The notes below the pieces were generated by a model, which saw nothing but the letters and a program-made list of their open reading frames with translations, was not told the origin of the DNA and ran no database searches. From positions 646 through 8,464 of the forward strand of contig JALHHV010000105.1 of NCBI GenBank assembly GCA_022837365.1: a stretch of DNA of 7,819 nt, given 5' to 3'. Position numbers and translations under genes: made by a program. How positions within the stretch are numbered: position 1 is the first letter of the stretch; each line of letters starts with the position of its first letter. This document shows, in pieces, positions 1 through 5,009 of this stretch. Source of the DNA: Desulfovibrio sp. Lineage in GTDB: Bacteria > Desulfobacterota > Desulfovibrionia > Desulfovibrionales > Desulfovibrionaceae.

Positions 1-1259
1 GCTGCCGCCGGGGCAGCCAATTCTCCATCCGGCGCGGGAACCGCCGGAGGCGCCGCTTCCGCCGGAGCGGCCGCTGCGCCTTCGGTTGCGCCTCCGGTTG
101 TACCGGACACGCCGGGTGCCATGGCCAGCGCTTCGGGGGCGCCAGCCACCTCGGCCCGTGGCGCGGGGTCGCCGGTCATGAACGTATCGAAGGTGACGGA
201 GAACTCGGCCTGGGCAATGCTGCCCGCCGGTGCCGCCTCGCGCGGGGCGGACTGTCCGTCATACTGGGCGTGCGGGGCGCGGCCTTCGCGCCGGTCTGGC
301 CGATCTCCGCGCTCGGACCTACGCCCGTCGCGCCCTTCCCGCCCGTCACGGCCTTCACGCGGGGCCTGGCCTTCCGGCCCATCGCCACGGCGTTCGTGAT
401 GCCCCTCGGGGCGTCCGCCACCGGGACCGCCGCCCCCCTGATCGGGACGGCGCGGCTCCATCTGCTGCCATTCTTCCAGCGTGACCTCGACTTCTTCGTT
501 GGTCTCGGTCAGCAGGGCCAGGCTGCCCCGGAACATGTTGGCGCGCAGCACCTTCACCGCGCCGCGCGTGGTCAGGTACTTCTTGCCGAGACGCGGGCAG
601 CGCCGGTGGAATTCCTCGTAGTTTTCCTGCTCGTAGCTCAGGCAGCACAGCAGACGCCCGCAGATGCCCGAAATCTTGGCCGGATTCAGGAACAGATTCT
701 GTTCCTTGGCCATCTTGATGGTGACCGGGGCGAACTTGCGCAGAAAACGGCGGCAGCAGCAGACCATGCCGCAGTTGCCCACCGCCCCGATCATCTGCGT
801 TTCGTGACGCACGCCGATCTGGCGCAGTTCGATACGGGTGCGGTAGTTCTTGACCAGGTCCTTGACCAGTTCGCGGAAGTCGATGCGGGTGGGCGCGGTG
901 AAGTAGAAGATGATCTTGCTGCGGTCGAAGAAGACCTCGACGTCCACCAGCTTCATCTCCAGGTCGCGGCCCCGGATGCACTCGTTGCAGAAGGCGCGGG
1001 CCTCTTCGCCCAGCTTCTCGTTTTCCGCCGCCTGCTCCAGGTCTTCGCCGCCCGCCACGCGCAGGATGGGCTTCAGGTCGCCCTCGGCCTCGCCGGCGTC
1101 TTCGGGCAGGTCGTCGCGCAGGGCCACCACTTCGCCAATGCCCTGGCCCTGATCCGTTTCCACTATCGCCCTGTCGCCCACGGCAACGGGCTGCCCGCCA
1201 CTGAGAAAGTAGTATATCTGTCCGTATTCACGGAATTTTATGCCGAGTATTCGTTCCAT
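1..1259 (-). CDS. ricT: RicT-like PSP1-domain protein with a long charged and Ala/Pro-rich tail (partial, 3' end outside window)
   Basis: The minus-strand frame opens with ATG at 1259-1257 (MERILGIKFREYGQIYYFLS) and stays open for 419 codons to the window edge, so the C-terminus is missing. Residues about 62-150 match the PSP1 C-terminal domain (FCNEC at 90-94, then KLVDVEVFFDRSKIIFYF and TAPTRIDFRELVKDL). Two cysteine clusters follow: C163, C167-C169 in GNCGMVCCCRRF, and C200, C205-C206 in CGRLLCC. In Bacillus subtilis RicT (YaaT) such cysteines help hold Fe-S clusters in the RicA/RicF/RicT complex, which modulates RNase Y and mRNA processing. A similar role here is inferred. From about residue 269 the chain becomes low-complexity: Gly-rich, then Arg/Glu/Asp/Gly repeats (301-327), then Ala/Pro-rich from about 344. 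Family members usually end near 270-300 residues, so this tail is an addition. The Shine-Dalgarno is weak (GGCGAG, 4 bases before ATG). Family call is firm; function is by homology only. Confidence 0.92.
   Translation of the reverse strand, partial: MERILGIKFREYGQIYYFLSGGQPVAVGDRAIVETDQGQGIGEVVALRDDLPEDAGEAEGDLKPILRVAGGEDLEQAAENEKLGEEARAFCNECIRGRDLEMKLVDVEVFFDRSKIIFYFTAPTRIDFRELVKDLVKNYRTRIELRQIGVRHETQMIGAVGNCGMVCCCRRFLRKFAPVTIKMAKEQNLFLNPAKISGICGRLLCCLSYEQENYEEFHRRCPRLGKKYLTTRGAVKVLRANMFRGSLALLTETNEEVEVTLEEWQQMEPRRPDQGGGGPGGGRPEGHHERRGDGPEGQAPREGRDGREGRDGRRSERGDRPDRREGRAPHAQYDGQSAPREAAPAGSIAQAEFSVTFDTFMTGDPAPRAEVAGAPEALAMAPGVSGTTGGATEGAAAAPAEAAPPAVPAPDGELAAPAA
324..359 (-). repeat. 9-bp coding tandem repeat (REG/RDG) in the RicT tail
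   Basis: Four in-frame 9-base units on the minus strand encode REG-RDG-REG-RDG (residues 301-312 of the RicT-like protein), followed by further Arg/Gly/Asp residues. The units differ mainly at third positions and at the Glu/Asp alternation, which points to expansion of a short unit followed by drift. The result is a strongly charged, probably disordered stretch. Confidence 0.75.
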
Positions 1260-1267
1260 CGTGCTCG

Positions 1268-1284
1268 CCGGTTGCAGCCGGTTG
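1268..1284. repeat. Direct repeat CCGGTTG at one-helical-turn spacing before ricT
   Basis: CCGGTTG occurs at 1268-1274 and again at 1278-1284, spaced 10 bases start to start, immediately upstream of the ricT start and overlapping its weak ribosome-binding region. The spacing suits binding to one DNA face, but seven-base G/C-rich repeats also arise by chance. No function is assigned. Confidence 0.4.
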
Positions 1285-1292
1285 ACGCCTAT

Positions 1293-1307
1293 CCGGAAAC
1301 ATTCCGG
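1293..1307. repeat. Perfect 6-bp inverted repeat in the ricT leader
   Basis: CCGGAA (1293-1298), a 3-base spacer ACA, then TTCCGG (1302-1307). It lies 34 bases before the ricT start, inside the predicted 5' leader on the minus strand. It could be a small RNA hairpin or an operator half-site pair. Confidence 0.45.
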
Positions 1308-1336
1308 CGGAAGGGGATGCGGGCGGATTGCGCCGC

Positions 1337-1355
1337 ATGGCCGCGTGACGGCCAT
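1337..1355. repeat. Perfect 7-bp inverted repeat in the ricT/HD intergenic region
   Basis: ATGGCCG (1337-1343), loop CGTGA, then CGGCCAT (1349-1355). A competing pairing exists: GGGGATG at 1313-1319 is the reverse complement of CATCCCC at 1353-1359, sharing the right arm. If transcribed as part of the ricT leader the two folds would exclude each other. This is seen directly; any regulatory role is speculation. Confidence 0.45.
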
Positions 1356-1384
1356 CCCCGCCTTCCTTGGCGAAATAACCTCTT

Positions 1385-1413
1385 CTTTTCCGCTTTTATG
1401 GGGCACGTGTCAA
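1385..1413 (-). promoter_or_regulatory. Candidate promoter for ricT with a perfect -35 box
   Basis: On the minus strand TTGACA (1413-1408) is a full match to the sigma-70 -35 consensus. A 17-base spacer leads to GAAAAG (1390-1385), which is a poor -10 element. The site lies in the only A/T-richer part of this intergenic region and would give a leader of about 120 bases. The -35 is convincing and the -10 is not. Confidence 0.35.
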
Positions 1414-1478
1414 CAAAGCCGCGCCCCGCGTGGGCCCGGCGGCGCCGCCCCGGCCAAAGCGGACCCCGCGTCCGGCGG

Positions 1479-1507
1479 TTGCAACGCCCGTGCTCGTACC
1501 GTACAAG
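1479..1507 (+). promoter_or_regulatory. Candidate sigma-70-type promoter for the HD hydrolase gene
   Basis: TTGCAA (1479-1484) and TACAAG (1502-1507) are separated by 17 bases; each matches its consensus at four of six positions. A start site near 1514 would leave about 45 bases before the HD gene start, with GGAGG just before the ATG. The match is ordinary and unproven. Confidence 0.35.
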
Positions 1508-1558
1508 GTCCGGAGACCATGTGACCCGTTTCACGAAGACCGTCTTCCGGAGGCCCCC

Positions 1559-2116
1559 ATGCTCCCCCGCGCCGAAGCCATCGAACTGCTGCGTTCGCAC
1601 AACCCGGAACCCCACCTCGTCCAGCACGCCTTGGCGACCGAGGCCGTCATGCGCGGCCTGGCCGCGCGCCTGGGGCAGGACGCCGAACTGTGGGGGCTGG
1701 CCGGGCTGCTGCACGACATCGACTACCCGCTCACCAAGGACACCCCCGAACACCATGGCCTGGTGGCCGTGGACCTCATCGGCGACAGGCTGCCGCCAGA
1801 GGCCGTGCAGGCCATCGTGGCCCACAACAGCGAATGCACCGGGCGCGAGCCCGCCAGCCTGTTCGACCGCGCCCTGCGCTGCGGCGAAAGCGTCACCGGC
1901 CTGGTCAGCGCCGCCGCGCTGGTGCGCCCCACCGGCATGGACGGCATGCAGGCCAGCAGCCTGAAAAAGAAGATGAAGGACAAGGCGTTCGCCGCCAGCG
2001 TCAGCCGCGAACGAATCCGCGAGTGCGAGGCCATCGGCCTTGAACTCGGCGAATTCCTGACCATCGCCATCGAGGCCATGACGCCAGCCGCCGCCGAACT
2101 GGGTCTGCTCCGGTGA
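1559..2116 (+). CDS. HD-superfamily (HDIG-type) metal-dependent hydrolase, 185 aa
   Basis: A 185-residue soluble protein. The start at 1559 is chosen because GGAGG (1549-1553) sits five bases upstream and the protein then begins like its family (MLPRAEAIELL). An in-frame GTG at 1430 would add 43 residues of Pro/Arg-rich, non-conserved sequence. The HD signature is clear: H23 in an early helix, HDIDY at 52-56 with the H52-D53 metal pair, HH at 65-66, and H89 in the IVAHN segment. The C-terminal run with SLKKKMKDKAFA (135-146) and VSRERIRECE (148-157) is typical of the small stand-alone HDIG proteins in many anaerobes. HD domains usually bind divalent metal and hydrolyse phosphate esters or nucleotides; the substrate of this subfamily is not known to me. 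No membrane segment or second domain is visible. It is divergent to ricT and 136 bases upstream of the glycosyltransferase, possibly co-transcribed. Confidence 0.9.
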   Translation: MLPRAEAIELLRSHNPEPHLVQHALATEAVMRGLAARLGQDAELWGLAGLLHDIDYPLTKDTPEHHGLVAVDLIGDRLPPEAVQAIVAHNSECTGREPASLFDRALRCGESVTGLVSAAALVRPTGMDGMQASSLKKKMKDKAFAASVSRERIRECEAIGLELGEFLTIAIEAMTPAAAELGLLR

Positions 2117-2151
2117 GGATGGGCCGGCACGGGTAGCTCCGGACCGGACAA

Positions 2152-2172
2152 CCGGGATGGCCGTACTCCCGG
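2152..2172. repeat. 6-bp inverted repeat between the HD gene and the glycosyltransferase
   Basis: CCGGGA (2152-2157) and TCCCGG (2167-2172) flank a 9-base loop. It lies 36 bases after the HD stop codon. No T-run follows, so it is at best a weak attenuator or processing hairpin in this 136-base gap. Confidence 0.3.
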
Positions 2173-2252
2173 CCCTTCCCCATTCCGGACCAGTTCCGCC
2201 CCCGGCCTTCCGCCCCCGGCGCCCAACGCACAACAGCCCAAAGGAACCCCGC

Positions 2253-3235
2253 ATGAAGCTCTCGTTCGTCATCGTCGCCGCCAACGCGGCGAAGTACATC
2301 GGCGACTGTCTTGCCTCGGTCCGCGCCGCCGCGGCCGAAATGACGCCGCCGACATCATCGTGGTGGACCGCGCTTCTACCGACGCCACCGTGCGCAACGC
2401 GCGCGACATCGCGCCAGAGGCCGTGCTGGTGGAAGCCCCGGCGGGCGCAGGCTTCGCCGCCGCCGCCAACCTGGGCATCGCCCGCGCCACCGGCGACGTG
2501 ATCATCTTCGTGGACCCGGCCGCCACCCTGTGCCCCGGCGCGGCCCGCCGCCTGGCGGAACACATGGACACCACCCCCGCCTGCATGGTGGCGGGCGGCA
2601 TGGTCACCGGCCCCAAGGACGCCGTGCTGCGCGGCGCGGCCCGCCTGCCCGGCCTGATCGTGAAGCTGGCCCGCCTCAGCGGGTTGCCCGGCCGCCTGCC
2701 GCGCACCTGGTTCAACTGGCCCGCCTACGGCGAAAAGCACTTCCAGCAGCCCACCCGCGTGCAGTCCGTCTCGCTGGCCTTCGCCGCCGTGAAGACCGCC
2801 GCCCTGCGCAAGCTGGGGCCGCTGGACGAACGCTTCCATGGCGACGAGTTCACCGGGCACGACCTGTGCCGCCGCATCCGCCGCGCCGTGATGTTCGGCT
2901 GGAACGTGGCCGTGGTGCCGCAGGCCCGCGCCTGCGCGCAGGACGCCTTCGTCCTGCGGCCCGAAGTCGAGGACTTCGACCTGAACGGCAACGGCGTGGT
3001 GCGCGCCCGCGTGCGCGACGAAATGCTGTACGTGTGGAAGAACTACTGCGTGCTCACCTCGCTGGGCAACAGCCTGCTGGAACTGGCCGGCACCTGCGTG
3101 CGCTACGCGGTGGCCGTGCTGCCCGGCATCGGCTGCGACAAGTGCGCCCGCCACAACGCGGCCGTGCTGCGCGAAACCTCGCAGGCCATGCTGGACACCC
3201 AACTGGGCATGCAGTACCCCACCACCCCCTGGTAG
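2253..3235 (+). pseudogene. Family-2-like glycosyltransferase interrupted by a one-base frameshift
   Basis: Translation should start at ATG 2253, with AAGGA at 2241-2245 seven bases upstream. The first 29 codons (MKLSFVIVAANAAKYIGDCL and on) are a typical GT2 N-terminal strand. That frame then ends at TGA 2499-2501, giving an 82-residue product unlike the family. The rest of the enzyme is in the frame read from about 2339 to TAG 3233-3235. Restoring one base in the A-run at 2338-2340 joins the halves into a 327-residue protein. In that numbering IIVVDRASTDAT (35-46) is the nucleotide-binding strand, NLGIARATGDVIIFVDPAA (72-90) covers the usual metal-site region but has DPAA instead of a clear DxD, and DERFHGDEFTGHDLCRR (192-208) matches the acceptor/catalytic-base region of rhamnosyltransferase-like GT2 enzymes. 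The sugar donor and acceptor cannot be told. A GTG at 2360 could open the downstream frame but has no ribosome site and would lose the N-terminal fold. A sequencing error is as likely as real decay. Confidence 0.82.
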
Positions 3236-3303
3236 CTCCGGCGGCAGTTGCGCCAACGCAGCCCTTCCCCGCGCGGAAAGGCTGGCCGGTAAGGATGAAG
3301 GCA

Positions 3304-3333
3304 ACGGGCGGGCGGCGCAGGCCGTCCGCCCGT
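3304..3333 (+). terminator. Strong GC hairpin, probable terminator of the glycosyltransferase unit
   Basis: A 13-bp stem (3304-3316 with 3321-3333) contains twelve Watson-Crick pairs and one G-T pair (3312:3325), closed by a four-base GCAG loop. It starts 68 bases after the glycosyltransferase stop. The following bases are CATCTTCC, so there is no true T-run; it could terminate weakly or protect the mRNA 3' end. Confidence 0.5.
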
Positions 3334-3369
3334 CATCTTCCCGGCGTGGAAGGCAGTGGAGGCGTTCAC

Positions 3370-3458
3370 GCCGTGCCCCCCGCCGTGCCCCCCGCCGTGT
3401 CCCCCGCCGTGCCCCCCGCCGTGCCCCCCGCCGTGTCCCATGACGCGTCCCGTGACGC
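3370..3458. repeat. 12-bp minisatellite
   Basis: Units GCCGTGCCCCCC start at 3370, 3382, 3394, 3406, 3418 and 3430. Units 3 and 6 have T at position 7, which gives a 36-base higher-order pattern repeated twice; unit 6 degenerates at its end (GCCGTGTCCCAT). A second pair with the same 12-base period follows at 3435-3446 and 3447-3458 (GTCCCATGACGC / GTCCCGTGACGC, 11 of 12 identical). All reading frames through it are repetitive (Ala-Val-Pro-Pro and the like) and I do not regard it as coding. Confidence 0.9.
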
Positions 3459-3472
3459 GCGGGCGCGCAGGC

Positions 3473-3506
3473 TGGCCTTATGGGCCGCGCCGTGCTATCG
3501 TATACG
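3473..3506 (+). promoter_or_regulatory. Candidate promoter region for phosphofructokinase
   Basis: TGCTATCGT (3493-3501) resembles an extended -10 element, but the TGGCCT 17 bases upstream (3473-3478) is a poor -35. The same stretch also reads as a sigma-54-like site: TGG at 3481-3483 and TGC at 3493-3495 have the ten-base spacing between the GG and GC doublets. An 8-bp palindrome CGTATACG lies at 3499-3506. A start site around 3507 would give a leader of roughly 130 bases carrying the 9-bp repeat. Which promoter class applies, if any, is unresolved. Confidence 0.3.
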
Positions 3507-3559
3507 GGTATCTCCGAAGAAAACCACACGAAATGCCAGCCGCCCGGTTCCGGCCAACT

Positions 3560-3595
3560 CACCCGGTTCCCCCGGCCCACCCGGCTCACCCGGTT
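3560..3595. repeat. 9-bp tandem repeat in the phosphofructokinase leader
   Basis: Four contiguous 9-base units, consensus CACCCGGYT, at 3560-3568, 3569-3577 (divergent), 3578-3586 and 3587-3595. A further CCCGGTTCC occurs upstream at 3543-3551. The array ends 30 bases before the ribosome-binding site of the PFK gene, so it would lie in the 5' untranslated region. Confidence 0.7.
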
Positions 3596-3639
3596 CCGCC
3601 ACCTCACTCCAAGCCGCCAGTCCCAGGAGGACAGACCGC

Positions 3640-4986
3640 ATGCCCTCGACCCATTTCGACAACGGCGTCCTGCAACTGGACACCACCATCCCCGTCCTGG
3701 GACCGGCCAAGATCCCCACCCCGCTCTGCTACGGCAGCTACGCCGACGAACAGGGCATCCCCCTGTTCCTCGACCGCGAACACATCGCCGAACTGGGCGC
3801 GGAATCGGTGCCCCTGCTGTTCGAGCCCGCCGGGCCGCGCAGCCACCTGTATTTCGACTCCTCCAAGACCAAGTGCGCCATCGTCACCTGCGGCGGCCTG
3901 TGCCCCGGCATCAACGACGTGATCCGGGCCATCGTCATGGAGGCGTACCACGCCTACAACGTGCCCGCCGTCATCGGCATCCGCTACGGGCTCGAAGGGT
4001 TCATCCCCAAGTACCGCCACGAGTTCATGGAACTGACTCCGGACAAGGTCTCGGATATCCACCAGTTCGGCGGCACCATCCTGGCCTCGTCGCGCGGGCC
4101 GCAGTCGCCCGAAGAGGTGGTGGACGCGCTGGAGCGCATGAACGTCAGCGCCCTGTTCATGATCGGCGGCGACGGCACCATGCGCGCGGCATCGGGCATC
4201 GTGGCCGAAATCGCGCGGCGCAACCTGCGCATCTCGGTCATCGGCATCCCCAAGACCATCGACAACGACATCAACTTCATCAGCCAGTCGTTCGGCTTCG
4301 AGACCGCCGTGTACAAGGCCACGGAGGCCATCCAGTGCGCCCACGTGGAAGCGCTGGGGGCCATGAACGGCGTGGGCCTGGTCAAGCTGATGGGCCGCGA
4401 GTCGGGCTTCATCGCCGCGCACGCCACCCTTTCGCTGAAAGAGGTGAACTTCGTGCTCATCCCCGAGGTGCGCTTTGCCCTGCACGGCGAAGGGGGCCTG
4501 CTGCCCGCGCTGGAAAAGCGGCTGCGCTCGCGCGCCCACGCGGTGATCGTGGTGGCCGAGGGCGCGGGCCAGCACCTGCTGGAAGGCACCGGCGAAACCG
4601 ACGCCTCGGGCAACCCCATCCTGGGCGACATCGCCACCCTGCTGCGCTCGGAAATCAAGCGTTACTGCGACGAGCATTCGCTGCCCTTCGCCCTGAAGTA
4701 CATCGACCCCAGCTACATCATCCGTTCCGTGCCCGCCAACGCCAACGACCGGGTGTACTGCGGCTTTCTGGGCCAGCACGCCGTGCACGCCGCCATGGCC
4801 GGGCGCACCGGCATGGTGGTGTCCAAGCTGATGGACCGCTACGTGCACCTGCCGCTGGACCTGGTGACCCGCACCCGGCGCAAGCTGAACGTGGCGTCCG
4901 ACTACTGGCGGGCGGTGCTGGAGTCCACCGGGCAGGTGGATCTGGCGGGGATGGTGCCCGACAGTACCCGCGCCTGCCCGATCTAG
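3640..4986 (+). CDS. pfkA: 6-phosphofructokinase, plant-like/long-clade type, 448 aa
   Basis: This enzyme phosphorylates fructose 6-phosphate to fructose 1,6-bisphosphate, the committed glycolytic step, in the cytosol. The start at 3640 is set by AGGAGG at 3625-3630, nine bases upstream. Motifs in order: GGLCPGIND (85-93, phosphoryl-donor loop), IGGDGT (175-180), PKTIDND (204-210; D208 is the expected catalytic base), MGRESGF (251-257, sugar-phosphate binding), IPE (274-276), AEGAGQ (306-311) and SYIIRSVPANANDRVYC (358-374). Gly at 179 is the residue associated with ATP use, where PPi-dependent enzymes usually have Asp; Lys at 205 is shared with PPi enzymes but also with ATP-dependent plant and trypanosomatid PFKs. 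ATP is therefore the more likely donor. At 448 residues it is much longer than the roughly 320-residue E. coli PfkA, owing to about 75 extra N-terminal residues and insertions. The C-terminal motifs resemble plant PFKs most. It appears monocistronic, between the repeat-rich leader and a hairpin-rich 3' region. Confidence 0.95.
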   Translation: MPSTHFDNGVLQLDTTIPVLGPAKIPTPLCYGSYADEQGIPLFLDREHIAELGAESVPLLFEPAGPRSHLYFDSSKTKCAIVTCGGLCPGINDVIRAIVMEAYHAYNVPAVIGIRYGLEGFIPKYRHEFMELTPDKVSDIHQFGGTILASSRGPQSPEEVVDALERMNVSALFMIGGDGTMRAASGIVAEIARRNLRISVIGIPKTIDNDINFISQSFGFETAVYKATEAIQCAHVEALGAMNGVGLVKLMGRESGFIAAHATLSLKEVNFVLIPEVRFALHGEGGLLPALEKRLRSRAHAVIVVAEGAGQHLLEGTGETDASGNPILGDIATLLRSEIKRYCDEHSLPFALKYIDPSYIIRSVPANANDRVYCGFLGQHAVHAAMAGRTGMVVSKLMDRYVHLPLDLVTRTRRKLNVASDYWRAVLESTGQVDLAGMVPDSTRACPI

Positions 4987-4992
4987 TTTCCG

Positions 4993-5009
4993 GAGGGGCT
5001 TTCCCCCTC
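4993..5009 (+). terminator. Hairpin just after the phosphofructokinase stop codon
   Basis: GAGGGG (4993-4998), loop CTTTC, CCCCTC (5004-5009), starting 7 bases after the TAG. There is no T-run, so it is either a weak terminator or an mRNA-end stabiliser. Its last bases overlap the outer arm of the following palindrome. Confidence 0.45.

Larger units (their letters stand above)
3236..3639. other. 404-base non-coding region before the phosphofructokinase gene
   Basis: No convincing gene is present on either strand. Frames are open in several registers only because repeats of 12 and 9 bases contain no stops. The region holds, in order, a strong GC hairpin (3304-3333), a 12-bp minisatellite (3370-3458), a short patch with T/A content and a possible promoter (3473-3506), a 9-bp tandem repeat (3560-3595) and the PFK ribosome-binding site (AGGAGG, 3625-3630). 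Confidence 0.7.

Noticed and set aside
1511..1524. GGAG followed by ATG-TGA, a start-stop minimal ORF upstream of the HD gene
   Set aside because: Such two-codon arrangements are frequent by chance; nothing links it to regulation of the next gene.
1430..1558. GTG start adding 43 residues to the HD hydrolase
   Set aside because: The added segment is Pro/Arg-rich and non-conserved, overlaps the candidate promoter, and the ATG at 1559 has GGAGG at good spacing.
270..1964. 564-codon plus-strand open frame spanning the ricT antisense strand and part of the HD gene
   Set aside because: It lies opposite a well-supported gene, then out of frame within another, with no family resemblance or ribosome site.
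2337..2345. Programmed -1 frameshift in the glycosyltransferase
   Set aside because: No X-XXY-YYZ heptamer in the correct phase and no obvious stimulatory hairpin right after; a lost base is simpler.
2132..3241. 11-base repeat GGTAGCTCCGG at 2132-2142 and 3231-3241, both near gene ends
   Set aside because: Several identical 11-mers are expected by chance in a GC-rich window of this size, and one copy overlaps a stop codon.
3370..3441. CRISPR array
   Set aside because: The 12-base units are contiguous without unique spacers, and no cas gene is present; it is a minisatellite.
1289..3607. 772-codon minus-strand open frame opposite the HD and glycosyltransferase genes
   Set aside because: It is an antisense shadow produced by high GC: low-complexity His/Gly/Ala/Arg-rich sequence, no recognisable family, and it runs through the minisatellite as Arg-Arg-Gly-Ala repeats.
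2530..3639. Long plus-strand open frame that would fuse about 370 residues to the N-terminus of PFK
   Set aside because: The upstream part is out of frame inside the glycosyltransferase and then reads the tandem repeats; PFK has its own AGGAGG-preceded ATG at 3640 with a family-like N-terminus.
3356..3922. Small repetitive protein (Cys-Pro-Pro-Pro repeats) encoded by the minisatellite
   Set aside because: The 12-base unit is open in all frames by arithmetic, there is no ribosome site, and the frame continues as a shadow into PFK.
3604..4848. 414-codon minus-strand open frame opposite PFK
   Set aside because: Antisense shadow rich in His, Val, Gly, Ala and Asp; no motif and no independent support.
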